Shown here: piece after piece, positions 48,679 through 60,405 of the stretch
How positions within the stretch are numbered: the first letter of the stretch is position 1
Layout of the letters: every line of letters begins with the position of its first letter
Assembly (NCBI RefSeq): GCF_964355755.1
Contig: NC_092675.1
Location: 17,125,312-17,189,311, forward strand
Length of the DNA: 64,000 bases
Direction: 5' to 3'
Source: Antedon mediterranea
Lineage: Eukaryota > Echinodermata > Crinoidea > Comatulida > Antedonidae
The notes under the pieces: generated by a model
Told to the model about the DNA's origin: nothing
What the model saw: the letters and a program-made list of their open reading frames with translations, nothing else
The model's database searches: none
Program-made: the position numbers and the translations under genes

Positions 48679-51600
48679 CATACTGTAAGTTATATAGGCC
48701 TATATTAAATACTTAAAATAAAACCGAAAAATTGGGAGGCTTGACGAATAACTTTTAGTCCGATGCAAGATATGTGTTCACGTTTTTTACCGAGTTTTTA
48801 CCAATTATTATAAAGTCATTTATTTTTTCCATTCTTGTTATTTGTTATAATAAAATATCATTATGTTATATGCATTTATTAGCTTTTTTAAAGGTCACAA
48901 AGGAATTCTGGCTGAAAATAAGATAGATTTCTTCGAGAAATGGTATGTAATTTAATTCTATACAAAGCTTCATTCTATACATTTTATTATAACTTAATAA
49001 TAAACGAAACAATAGTTTTTAATAAAGACAATATTGATATTGGAATGTCAAAGATAGGATACACAACCACCGGCCCCCGTAATTCGATTCGATTTTGACG
49101 AGAGGTTTTAGGCCTATGTACGGTCTTCGCAACAAGATCGATTTGTACTATTGGTATTGTAAGAACAAGTCTGGTCTGGATGGCAATTTGTCCCTGGTCG
49201 AGTGGTGATTCCCCACTCCAGCCACCAGATAAAGAGTTGGACGAACTGCAAATGACGCAATACATTAGTTTTAATTCCACTGAGTTTATCAGGCGGTTTG
49301 TTTCTCATGCCTTTACTTTCTATTGTTATTAAACATCATTTTAATTTAATTTTAATACACAAAACATAATCCGTTGTATTTAAAAATATAACGGATTATG
49401 TTTTGTTTGTTTGCTAAAAACCTTTCTAAAATCGTTTTATAATTGCATTTCAGGTTAAAAACACAGGGCAGTGTTATGTGCATGCATGTCTTCCATTTTA
49501 CACAGATAATCATCCTCGATCCAGCAATCATTAAAGTTAGTAAAGTATAAACATAAAAAAATATATATTAAAAATATGTACATTAAAAAAAGAAAAAGAC
49601 ATTTCTTCCAATGAAGGAAAATTAGTTTGCAATGTTAAGCTTAGGAATCATTCCACTGCTTTTTATTCGACTGATTAGTTGATCATAGCGGACAGTATTC
49701 TTTTCGTACATAAGTTCGGACCTCTCATGAAATATTCATTAGCCATGACCATAAGGTAAGGTAAGAATTGAGCTAAATACAATTCGCTAATGCAAACGCT
49801 TTCCGTCGAGCCGTCTGTGTAGACGAGTGGATTAGACTATGGACTTTACATGTCGAATCCCATGAGCAAATTCCCTTTACTTTATAGTGAGAGATTATTT
49901 AGAGGGTTAGATTTAGTTATATTTCAGAAGTAGTTCGGCTATCATTCACATAAGGGGTCCCCAACTTATATACGAAAACAAAAATCGTAGCCCAGAACTT
50001 TATCTACTACGTTTGAGCTACATCTTACGTTTGAGATTAGACGAAAAAGAGGAATCCACGAACGTCAATGACGACGATATCCAGAGTTATATTATTATTC
50101 TCCTAAAAATAATATTTATAAAAAAAATATTTCACATAATACAGTTATCCACTTTGACCAATAATTGGTTCGAAAAAAATCAAACTTAAATAGTCAAATT
50201 GACTTTGACTGTTTATTTTGTCTTTTTATAGGCCAAAAGAGAACACATTATTTTAAAACAATTGTTTCTACACGAAAGTGATTAACTTGGTCAAAACTGC
50301 GAAATGGCCTATTCAGAGTCATGTTTTTGGGGGACAATATACATCTTGAACGTAATCTTCTCTTTCGCCATGCAGTTGATGAACTATTTAGGTTATAGGC
50401 CTATTCCTTTTTTTTTCAGGAGATAATGAAGACTAATGAACATAAGAAACCTCGGTATCACTTTCTCGAGAATCTGTTTGGAGAGCGTTTTCTTGGCAGA
50501 AGCATACTCACAGAATACGACGACACACTGTGGCGTTTGAAGAGAAAACGACTAAACAAAGCATTTCACAAATCGTATGTTATCTATAATTATTGGATTT
50601 AACACTGTAAGCCAGTTATATGAATGACATTATTTGTTTATCAATATACTGTAGGCCTACATACAAATCCAAATGACATTGTGAGTATCAATGGCTTGAT
50701 CTCTGAATAGAGATACAAATAGGCCTACATGCAAAAAGCTAAATCAAAACTGATTTTTCCTTCATTGTTAGATCATTGATGAAAATGGTAGGCCAGTTTG
50801 ATTCTTGTGCCAACGATTTTATTAACCACCTTAAACCTCTTGCAAATGGTCAACATGTGATTCGTATGGAGCAGAAGTTCGGGCTCGTCACTGAAGATAT
50901 TATTGCCAAGGTAAAGAGGTCATTTAATCGAAACAGATCGGCTGGCATGAATTTACATTGTTTACGCTGTTGTGCTATCACATGGAATTCTCTTAAACAC
51001 ATTCCTGCTCATTATTTCATGTTGTTTGTAAATAAACAAACAGTCAATGAAAAGAAGGAATTATAAAATTTTCCAAACATTCTATATCAATTTACATTTT
51101 ATTCGTGTGGTAACGACCATGGGTTGTTCTCATGGTGCATTTTTTTACAATATCTAAAAACGAAATATGTTTTACCGATTTGACATTTTCAATTTGCCTT
51201 ACTTTTCTTTCTTATTTTTTATAAACGAAATTCTCAATTACCACAATACTTTTGCCAATTTACTAATTAACATAATGCTGCCGGTGTTCTAAGATGTCGC
51301 AGGTTTATCTAATCAATGGAGAATCAAAGAGACAGCCATCATAGTTATCAGATGATGTTGAAATGGGGCACCCGCTGCCACAGCTGGAGATTTGAAATGT
51401 GGGTTTGGGAATATCCCTTAAATGAAAAGATTGACCTATCCAGCGAGTTTCAAGTCTTGGTTTGAAACGAAACTCCGAGAGAGTTCTTGACCACTCCAAA
51501 AATCATTGTTGAGGCATATAGTTTTCTTTTGTTTCAGGTTGGTTTTGGATTAAATCTCGATATTTACAAAGAAACCGGAACTGATTTTGACAAAGCGATC

Positions 51601-54600
51601 GCAGAAACGTTCCGATTAAATTGGGTTCATGGAACGCCTCAATGGTTTTCGGTAATTAAAACAATATTGTATGAATATTATAACGAAAAATAGACAAATT
51701 TGTTCAGCAACATTTCTCCTGAAAATATCATGTAATCTGATAAACTTCATTTCATTGATTAATTTGTTGTAGCTGGTAGTAAATTAACAATACATTACAA
51801 TGTGATGCCTATATTTTTGTATGATACAATTTGTAAAATCTACTTTTTAAATATAGTATCCACCGTTTGGAAAGGCACTTAAACAGCGAAACAGATCTAA
51901 GTTGGCTTGTAGGATACTACGTAAGTTTGGACGGGATTGTATTGTGAAGAGGTTAGAAGATTCCAAGAACAATGACGACACTCCAATAGATTTATTGCAC
52001 TACATATTACAGGAGTACACAATGGATGAGTCGTTACTTTCACCAGAATGTTATGAAAACATTGTCGATGAATTCGTAACATTTTTTATTGCAGGTAATA
52101 TTTCCACTTTTAAAATCATGGTTTTAGTCATTCTTGTATAGGCCTAGGCATGGAGGTATACCTCCATGGCCTAGGCCTAGATGATAAATGAATTCAATTA
52201 AAGCGTGTTTATTTGTAGCATAGAGTGTTTATGTACATCTTATATTACATTTCGTTAGTGTTAATGCTGTTTATTCACCTTTTTCACAATATAACCAACA
52301 TTACTGAACTTAATGGCGGTAGTACCTTTTTAAACATTTTTGTGATTATAAATTCTTCACGTCTTAACGTTTTCCGTCTTCCGACATTACGCTTTCCACA
52401 ATTTGTTTGCATTTTTGTCTTTTTATGGCAGGATGGTTTGTATTGTGATTATAAACGTTTCCTAATTGTTTTTCGTAACACTTTCATAGGTAACGAAACA
52501 ACGGCAGGTTTATTATCGTTTACGTTAATTTTACTTGGAAAGCATCCGGATGTTCAGAGGAAGTATGTATTCTTGTTAATTGTTAAACTCACGGACGTTG
52601 TAAGCGCGCGCCGCATGTAATCTGACCAATCACAACGCGATGAATCATCTGAATTGTCTTGTGATTGGTCAACTCACTTCCGAGAATTTTTTAACGTGCT
52701 CATATCACAACGCAACAATCATTTAATTTTTCTCTAGTGGAATCGGTTTACACAGGATATCTTTAACTATTGTTTTTTTTATTATGGTTTTAAATATTTT
52801 AAAATATTTAAAAAATTGCTTTTTTTAATAGGCCTACTGTTATGAACCCTTTACTTGTATTGATCAAATGAATGAACGAAAGCGAATTGACCAATGGCAA
52901 GGACATTTCGAATTATCCATCGCTTGTGATTGGTCAAATTGATTGCGTTGCGCTTATGTCATCTCTTACAGAATAAGTTTTAGAAAATAATTTTCTTGTT
53001 CAATTATTAGAGTTCAAATGGAGATCGACGAGGTTATTGGTGGCAAACAAAATATTGAGTACGAAGATGTTTTGAAGCTTAAATATCTTTCATTGGTAAA
53101 TAACGTCTGAATGTTTTCTCGTTTAATATCATGAAGATTACAGTGCAAAACTGTCTGATGTTTGTACAAACGTTCTGACACTTGGATAAAATTCCATATA
53201 ATAATGTAAATTAGGGAAGAGTGCTGTAAAGCAATGAGTAATAACATAAATAGTGCATGTAAAATAGATAGTGTTGGAAATAACCAACCAACGAAGCTAC
53301 TGCCCTGGTTAATCAACAAAATAACATTAGCGGATTAATATGCCTATTTGATATGTACGTTTATACTATGATAAACACAATTATTTCGAAATTACAGGTG
53401 TTTAAAGAAGTGTTAAGAGTAAATCCAGTAGTCAGTGGTTCTGTCAGAGTCAACTCGTCAGAAATGATGTTAAATGGATATAATCTTCCCAAAGGGACAT
53501 TCTTACAAGTAATTATTTTTTTCATGTTTTAATCTAGTCTAGTATGGGGAAAGTGCAAACAGTGTGTTTTTAAATATTTGAAGCATGCTGGTTATAAAAA
53601 CCCGTGTTGTCAAATTTCTAAAATTCATATTTGACCTCAATTTGAATATTTTGACCCATTGAAAAGAAAATGGTAATATTTTCGCAACGCTTTAGTTAAA
53701 GATGTATTGTCCATTGAAACACAAAAAATGAAGGTCAAAATATTCTAAATTTAAATTGGCCATATCAAAGTAATATTAAAGTTATTCACTTTAAGTCGAA
53801 AATTCGAGCCACAAACAACAAGTTTACGTAATTAACAGGTAAATTAATTTGATTACATTTCGTCTGGAAAATCGTCACGAGCGAAAGTAAACAAAGATTT
53901 CAAACCACGAGTATGCATTATGCATGATGCTAATTAGGACTGTTTACAACTCGTCACGGTTGAGAAGGTGTTCTCACACAGATCGCAAGAAAGTTTTATG
54001 ATTATGCATACAGAGTAGCCAAACAAGCGCGTTAAATTATGAGATGTTTTGATCGAAAACTTTGACTGGAAGTCAAAGTTGAATGATTTTTTTTTCGACT
54101 AATTTCTGGTGAAAGTAATAACTATTATGATACTTCAAAATGACCTACTTTTTTTCGAAATCTTTTTTAAAATGTTTTAAGAAACAATACATCTTTAAAT
54201 AAAATAATGTATTGTATCCAATTATTTAGAAGATGTATGATTTTTGACATTTTTGACCGTCATGTCATTTAACTCCGTAATTAACAGTTGGAGAAAATTT
54301 AAATATGAACTTAATCGGAAGATGTCAGTTTAATAAGAACTTTCGAAGAAAGCGACCCAAAATATTTGTATTGACATTTGACCTGACTGGTAGTAGGCCT
54401 ACACATTCTATATGTCAAAACTATTAGCCGTAAAAAGATTTTATTTTGTGAAATTTTTAGAAAAATAAAAGAACAGTTGTTTATAAATATCGACCTTTAA
54501 GTGACCAAGTCAAAAAAAATAGATTTTCTTTAAAATGTGCACAATGAAAGAGGTTTGGTTGAAACATGCACAGATAAAATTAGTTTGGATATCTGTATCT

Positions 54601-57600
54601 TGTTGCCATAGAAACGGCCATTTTAAAAACGTTGATTTCAATAACTCTTGTTTTTGTTGAAATTTAATTTTTATTACAAGATGATGAACGACAAAAAATT
54701 GTTGGTCGGGCATGGGAATGGACCGTTCCATTTATTTTCAATAGGGGTGTTTTTACTTGTGGTAAAATATCCAATTATGGCCAAAGTTTGGAGCTTCACA
54801 GCGTCTATGGTAACATTATAAATTGCGTTGTTCTTGATTATATATGTTCTATGAACCGTATTTGAATGGATGAAAGGCAAAAAACTTTAGGGAATACATT
54901 TTTGTTATACTGATGTTGTCACAAATGTTTGTATTTTTTCCGATTTCAGGATATTATGTTATTTGTCACAAGTAATGGCAAAAAATGTGGAGTGAATTCA
55001 AATTGAATCAAATATTAAAACCGAAATGTAGAGCAGACATTATTCTATACATTGATATAAAGAATTTAATGTTTGAGCAAGAAAAACTATTATACCCTAC
55101 CCAAAATTGTTAACCTAGAACTCAGTATTTTGTTCACTTGTGTTCATAGCTATAAAGATGTTCATAGCTATAAAGATGTGCATAACGATGCTTAAATGAA
55201 TCAGAGTATATGCCTATCATATATTATATATAATTAATGGCAATTTTAGATATACTGTACTAGTCATTATTTAAAAAATAATATTGACATGTTTTAGATA
55301 CGGAAATGTTATTAGAAATGCGTTAAAATCCCACCTTAGGGATGAGAATATTTAATGTTAACATCAATTTTTGTGTTATAGGTAGGCATACGTAAAGATA
55401 CCAAAAAGTGTACGTAGTGTAGACCTCTCATATCCCATGTACTGTATTTTGTTGCTTGTAACCCGTTTTTCCCTTCACTACTTCAATGCTTAAACTTGTG
55501 GCCATGTCAAGAACTTAATCACAAGATGGTTGAGGTGTCTCCTGATCTTCCTCTGACCAACAGAATAGACCACTCCATTTTTTTTTGTATTTACCTAAAG
55601 TGTGATTAATTCCAAAGTATGAAGAAAATCCATTTTTTGGAATTTTGCCACTTTTTAATGAAATAGGTCGATATTTGTAGTTAACCGCATTATAACAAAA
55701 GATGGGGGACACTAACACACCAGTACTTAATTGGTTTGAACTAGACAAGTCTGTTATTGTCTGTTTTGTTAGTTCACCAGTCAGCTTTTCGAACTTTGTC
55801 TGAAACGAGCTCAAGTATATGTAGTATGAAACCCCATATGTGCCAAAATATTTATCTTTTTACTAATATTAGGCCTAAGTCAAATCTCCGTCTAGAATCT
55901 AGTGATGGTGATAATTCTAAATATCTAATTCTCTGCTTTCACACTATATTTCGTTTAACCCTTTCCAGTCAGCGACTCCCAATCGAAAATTCTCACATCA
56001 TCTATCATCAGGTACAATAAATAAAGGTCAACTATATGCCATTGATGATCTTAAAAACGTTGATAAGAGAAGCTCTTTTTCTTCATAACTCCATAGTGAT
56101 TTAAATTTCTACTCCCACCATGACTTAAATATTTCTTTTAACCCTTTCCAGTCAGCGACTCCCAATCGAAAATTCTCACATCATCTATCATCAGGTACAA
56201 TAAATAAAGGTCAACTATATGCCATTGATGATCTTAAAAACGTTGATAAGAGAAGCTCTTTTTCTTCATAACTCCATAGTGATTTAAATTTCTACTCCCA
56301 CCATGACTTAAATATTTCTTTTAACCCTTTCCAGTCAGCGACTCCCAATCGAAAATTCTCACATCTATCATCAGGTACAATAAATAAAGGTCAACTATAT
56401 GCCATTGATGATCTTTAAAAACATTGATAAGAGAAGCTCTTTTTCTTCATAACTCCATAGTGATTTAAAATTCTACTCCCACCATGACTTAACTGTAAAT
56501 CTAAATTATAAACACGTGGCATCACAATATTTTAAGCTTTTTTAACATTGAAATATTTGTTTCCAGTTTCCCTATTCAGTAATTTCTAAACTTGAAAAGT
56601 ACTATAAGAATCCGTTGGAATTCCACCCTGAAAGATGGACAGATAGCAAGTTGACGGAAAGCACCAAGTAAGGACATCCACTTTTAACATACTCTCTCTC
56701 GTTTTTGCTTCTTTTTATGTAGTCACCTCAGTTTTTAGGAAATTGAGCTGACAGCAGCAGCGTGGGCAAAGCTTTTGAAAAAAATTATTCCGAACAAAAT
56801 CCAAAACGGATGCTTTGGATACTAGATAATTTGGTGGCGCTCTATAATTGACATAGACATCGCTTTATTCATCGAACAATTTGGAAATTACAAATTGATT
56901 ACGTAATAGTCCAAGCAAAAACCCAACAAAAAAAAAAGTTATTTTTATTTTAAAAAGATGCTAGACATATAAGATGCTTTTTTTGGATGCCTAAATAAGT
57001 CATGGCAGTTAGGTAGTTTGCCAATAATTTATCACATTGCCGATATCTCGTCAACACTACATTGAATTATCACTGTTTTAACACAATGTAATGCTCCTTA
57101 TTCAATAAACTTCGGGAGTTGACCACCTGTAACAGGAAAAAGCTTAAGTTTGAACAAAAATGTTGAGATCATTAGATATAGCAAGATTAAAGTTTAGCTT
57201 AATTACAATACAAATAAAATATATAGTATATTACACAATGTTGTCGTTTACGGTAATTAATGTATTATACCTTCTAGCAAATAAGGACAATTGTTTAAAA
57301 TCACATTCTTTTTATTAGGACCTGTTTGTTTATCCATAAACATATTTTGCACATTGAATATCTTATCAATTCCTAAATATGTAATCTTTCTTGTTATTTT
57401 TAGTTTTAATTATCAGTATTTTCCTTTTTCTGCTGGTCCTCGGATATGCATTGGTAAAGACTTCGCTCTTGTAAGTACTCCAAATGAGGAAGGGACTATA
57501 TCATTTGTATCTTGTTAAATTACACTATTATTAGATATAATGTAAATAAAGAAAACTAAATTTAGTACAAGACTAAAGTAGTCACTAATGAGAGTTTTAA

Positions 57601-57754
57601 ACATTGTTTTCAGATCGAAGCTCGTATTATCCTGGCCAGATTGATGGGACGTTTCAATATTCGTCTGGAGAAACAAAGATGTGATGCCGTAACAAGCACA
57701 ATAGCACAGCGACCAATTGATGGTTGCCTAATAACTATGACAACTCGCAAATAA
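48091..57754 (+). CDS. Cytochrome P450, CYP46 (cholesterol 24-hydroxylase)-like
   Basis: Thirteen exons: 48091-48227, 48883-48942, 49454-49535, 50420-50574, 50772-50910, 51538-51651, 51857-52094, 52490-52562, 53011-53095, 53398-53508, 56567-56667, 57404-57470, 57614-57754. Phases match throughout and give exactly 500 codons, the usual length of CYP46A1. Residues 1-35 form an N-terminal membrane anchor. The C-helix region reads FGERFLGRSILTEYDDTLWR, the I-helix oxygen site is AGNETT (308-313), the K-helix ExxR is EVLR (365-368), PERW is at 419-422, and the haem loop FSAGPRICIG (440-449) has Cys447 as the predicted iron ligand. The wording of exons 3-9 is closest to CYP46A, an ER monooxygenase acting on sterols; the substrate here is inferred. 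The polyadenylation signal AATAAA is at 58015. For exon 2 I chose the acceptor at 48882; the later AG at about 48893 gives a stop. Confidence 0.95.
48605..48677. repeat. (TA)n microsatellite in P450 intron 1
   Basis: About 35 uninterrupted TA units after a TACATA start. Confidence 0.97.
48990..49320. other. GC-richer patch in P450 intron 2, unrecognised
   Basis: Open frames of 97 and 64 codons overlap on the minus strand, with ordinary composition but no domain that I recognise. The patch is distinct from the AT-rich intron around it and may be an old insertion. An inverted repeat (ATAATCCGTTGTATTT with AATATAACGGATTAT) follows at about 49367-49398. Confidence 0.3.
52141..52181. repeat. Hairpin of the CCATGGA fold-back family (copy 3)
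   Basis: ATGGAGGTATACCTCCAT is a perfect 18-bp palindrome, extended on both sides by GGCCTAGGC / GGCCTAGG with a one-base bulge. It shares the CATGGA(G/C)(C/G)TATA core of the hairpins at 39889 and 40260. It lies in P450 intron 7, just after exon 7. Confidence 0.85.
53696..54198. mobile_element. MITE of about 500 bp with TTAA ends (piggyBac-like)
   Basis: The left end is TTAA-AGATGTATTGT and the right end ACAATACATCT-TTAA: an 11-bp terminal inverted repeat bordered by TTAA on both sides. TTAA target sites are the mark of piggyBac-type elements. No ORF is inside, and it lies in P450 intron 10. With only 11 bp of inverted repeat the superfamily call is tentative. Confidence 0.65.
55957..56491. 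repeat. 183-bp tandem repeat, 2.9 copies, in P450 intron 10
   Basis: AACCCTTTCCAGTCAGCGAC starts at 55957, 56140 and 56323, an exact 183-bp period. Copies 1 and 2 are almost identical. Copy 3 lacks three bases (one ATC in an ATC-rich run) and has a few substitutions. Confidence 0.95.
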
Positions 57755-58332
57755 TATTATATATACGCAGTACAATGATTGGCTTGTCATATTTCGCTGA
57801 AACTTTAATTTAGTTAATTATAAATTGTGACATGACATGATCCAATTATAATTACCCACTGGCCAAGCTAAAATTATTACATCGTCCCGAATCCTGTATG
57901 TTGAAAAATCTAGTAAACTGTCCTTGTAAGTTTTGTAGCAGTACTTCAAAATTATGATGAATGGCAAAATGTTCACGATCTGACAAATATGGGATGAATG
58001 AATCTACTAATATAAATAAACTTTGTTTTAAATAAGTTTAAACCCACATTCAAGACAGCACATTGAAGAATGAGTAGTATTTAGATAATAAAGTTTCTTG
58101 TGCGGTTTAAAATTAATTTTTGCCATAGATCTGTTTTTTTCATCCGTGATTTTAAAATGGGCCTGATCTTAAGAAAAATGGTCACTTAAATACCAAAGGC
58201 CATGGATACTTTTGTTTCTAGACATGTGTGATCCAAACAGCACTAAGTTCGAAAGTCCACAAGAAAAAATAGTTTGTTCGTTCATTGTCCCAAACCTGTG
58301 AAATTTAACCAGTACTGGTCTCTGTTCTTTCA

Positions 58333-60405
58333 TTACATACAGAGCCAAAAGCAAATGGTCAATATTCTATTAGTATCAAGACTTTTGGCAGGTATAAACG
58401 TAAGCGATGCTTGGCCAAGGTCTTCTGAAATCTCTGCCATTTCTGATCTTAATTGTTCTTGGTGTAGTACTTTCTGATGAAAAAATAATTGAATGGACAA
58501 TGTTTGATTTTGTTTAAACCCAATGTCAGCTATGCAATTACAAACCAGTTTGTTAATCTCTTGCATCAGTGTTGTTAAGCTAATTTTCTGAAGGCAATTT
58601 TCAACACCAACAAGTAATGTTGCCATTTTATCTTCTGCGGAAAAAAGGCAATCCAAGTGCATTCTACATATGTCGTTAACCCTCTGTACATATTGCCAAT
58701 TAGGTTGGTTAAAATGGGCTGTAACATGCCATTCAATTGCTGCATTTCTGGGTAGAAATGGAACTACAACAAATGCTATCAGACATGGGTTTGAAAATTC
58801 ACTGTCAAGTGACTCCAGTTTGGCGTTATGAAAGGCTTTCCACTCATTTTTAGCAGTTTCAATGTAGGATGATGAAGTCACATAACAAACAGTCAAAATA
58901 GCATTACAAATTGATGTTGTTGATGTCATTGCACATAAAATACGATCAACACTTCGTAATGACAGTCGGCATTGTGCTAATACACCACCCTCAATTAACT
59001 TCATGGAGCTTGGACATAGACCTATAACCCCAGCACAGAAGATGGTATCTTCAACCTGAACTGCTTGACTGTATGGTCCAATGTTAGCAGGAGCCCAGTG
59101 GGATATCCCTTGAACATGCATTGTATTACGCTGTCGACTCAACAGGCCTTCACTTGGAATAGGTTGGCAACGATGTGCTATACAGTCTACTTCAAAAAGA
59201 TTTCCATTTGTAGTATCTATTTGAACACAAACTCTTGCTGGAGGGTTTGAAGGAAAACACTGAAGGAATGCAAAGTTGACATCTTTATAGTATGCCATAC
59301 TACACAGATAAAGATTAATAAGAACAAGATCATCAAACATCATTTTGTACTCTCTAAGCAGTTCTTTTATTTGCATAAGAGCAATCATGGCCATATTCTG
59401 GATATCCAAAGGATTGTTTTCAGAAGATTTTTTAACACTTATGCCAGATATTTTTAAAAAACCATTTCTGAATTTGCATTTTTTAAAGCACACAATCTGA
59501 CCCGACTTCTGAAATTCCAAAGAAGGCAACTGCTTGTTAATAGAGGTTTCACCTTGGTCACTAACGGTTTCCACCGATGTACTTATTCCTAGTTCCTTGT
59601 GTATGTTACTACCTGATTTCATTGGAAGTACTTTGACTCTATCAAACAATGGTACATTGACATCTATATCCTTTTCTTTAAGGTGCATCTGGTGAAGATG
59701 AAGATAAAAAACGGGTGAAACTGCATCATCTGAATGCACAATCATTTCTTGTTTATCAATAATAATTTCTTTATTAAACAGTGGACAGTCCAATGTTAAA
59801 GTTTCGTATTCTCCTCCTTCACCGCACACATTAAGTTGATATTTTTCTTTCATTTTTAACAGATGCTCCTGAATCCCACTTAGAGTTTGACCAAGATGTT
59901 GCTCTGTCAATCCTAGAGATGCAACCTTTATAATAATTGCAGTAACACCACTACTGATCATTTCATCAAGAAGTTCTTGTTGATTTCGTTGCCATAAATA
60001 TGCAAGAACTGTCAATCCAAGCCTTGTGCATACATTTTCAACTCGCACTCTTTGGTAATTTGATAGAATAGCTCCAACTGAAACGGCTTCAATCATCTGT
60101 TCATTCTTAATTTGTTTTAAAAGTTGATAAAGGTCCTCAACCTCATCACCATTTGTTACAACATAATCTTTACCAATCTCCAAAGAATTCCCCTGAATCC
60201 AGTGCTGATATAAAGGTAATCCCATCGCTTTAGAGTACAGCTGTATAGCATGATGACCAACGGTTTGGAACATATAGCTGTCAAGTTCATCTTTGTGTTT
60301 TGGCCGCAAGTTTGCCAAAGCAACGATTTCGTGGCCTTCTGCCACACACTGCATCATATTATAGCAGCTGTCTTTACCACCACTTATCAAAGCAACAGTC
60401 TTCAT
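58333..60405 (-). CDS. DPH6: Diphthine-ammonia ligase with fused RidA domains (DPH6)
   Basis: A single uninterrupted frame of 690 codons. Residues 1-225 are the PP-loop ATPase domain: SGGKDS at 8-13 binds ATP, and GEGGEYET at 195-202 is the conserved motif near the active site. Residues about 315-412 and 430-562 are two YjgF/RidA-like domains (SGISVK ... FPSNPPARVCVQID; NIGPYSQAV ... CAGVIG), followed by a 130-residue tail. DPH6 performs the last step of diphthamide synthesis: it adds ammonia to diphthine on elongation factor 2, in the cytosol. The fused form, with length near 690, resembles the yeast protein; the human protein is about 267 residues and lacks the RidA part. The ATG at 60405 directly precedes the core fold. 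An acceptor-like TTTACTTCAG at about 60485 suggests a 5' UTR intron. The gene converges on the P450, with 578 bp between the stops. Confidence 0.95.
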   Translation of the reverse strand: MKTVALISGGKDSCYNMMQCVAEGHEIVALANLRPKHKDELDSYMFQTVGHHAIQLYSKAMGLPLYQHWIQGNSLEIGKDYVVTNGDEVEDLYQLLKQIKNEQMIEAVSVGAILSNYQRVRVENVCTRLGLTVLAYLWQRNQQELLDEMISSGVTAIIIKVASLGLTEQHLGQTLSGIQEHLLKMKEKYQLNVCGEGGEYETLTLDCPLFNKEIIIDKQEMIVHSDDAVSPVFYLHLHQMHLKEKDIDVNVPLFDRVKVLPMKSGSNIHKELGISTSVETVSDQGETSINKQLPSLEFQKSGQIVCFKKCKFRNGFLKISGISVKKSSENNPLDIQNMAMIALMQIKELLREYKMMFDDLVLINLYLCSMAYYKDVNFAFLQCFPSNPPARVCVQIDTTNGNLFEVDCIAHRCQPIPSEGLLSRQRNTMHVQGISHWAPANIGPYSQAVQVEDTIFCAGVIGLCPSSMKLIEGGVLAQCRLSLRSVDRILCAMTSTTSICNAILTVCYVTSSSYIETAKNEWKAFHNAKLESLDSEFSNPCLIAFVVVPFLPRNAAIEWHVTAHFNQPNWQYVQRVNDICRMHLDCLFSAEDKMATLLVGVENCLQKISLTTLMQEINKLVCNCIADIGFKQNQTLSIQLFFHQKVLHQEQLRSEMAEISEDLGQASLTFIPAKSLDTNRILTICFWLCM

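Noticed and set aside
48894-48942. Shorter form of P450 exon 2 starting at the AAAG before GTCAC
   Set aside because: That acceptor puts exon 1 out of frame and meets a stop; the acceptor at 48882 restores the family sequence (FFKGHKG).
49805-49875. Possible tRNA-like sequence in a P450 intron
   Set aside because: A faint A-box-like word only; the B box and stems could not be matched.
50911-51066. Read-through of P450 exon 5 as an alternative end
   Set aside because: The donor at 50911 is good, exon 6 continues the family sequence, and the extension has no P450 similarity.
55515-55814. 99-codon minus-strand ORF in a P450 intron
   Set aside because: No recognised domain, no splice context, and next to the 183-bp repeat; kept out of the feature list for lack of support.
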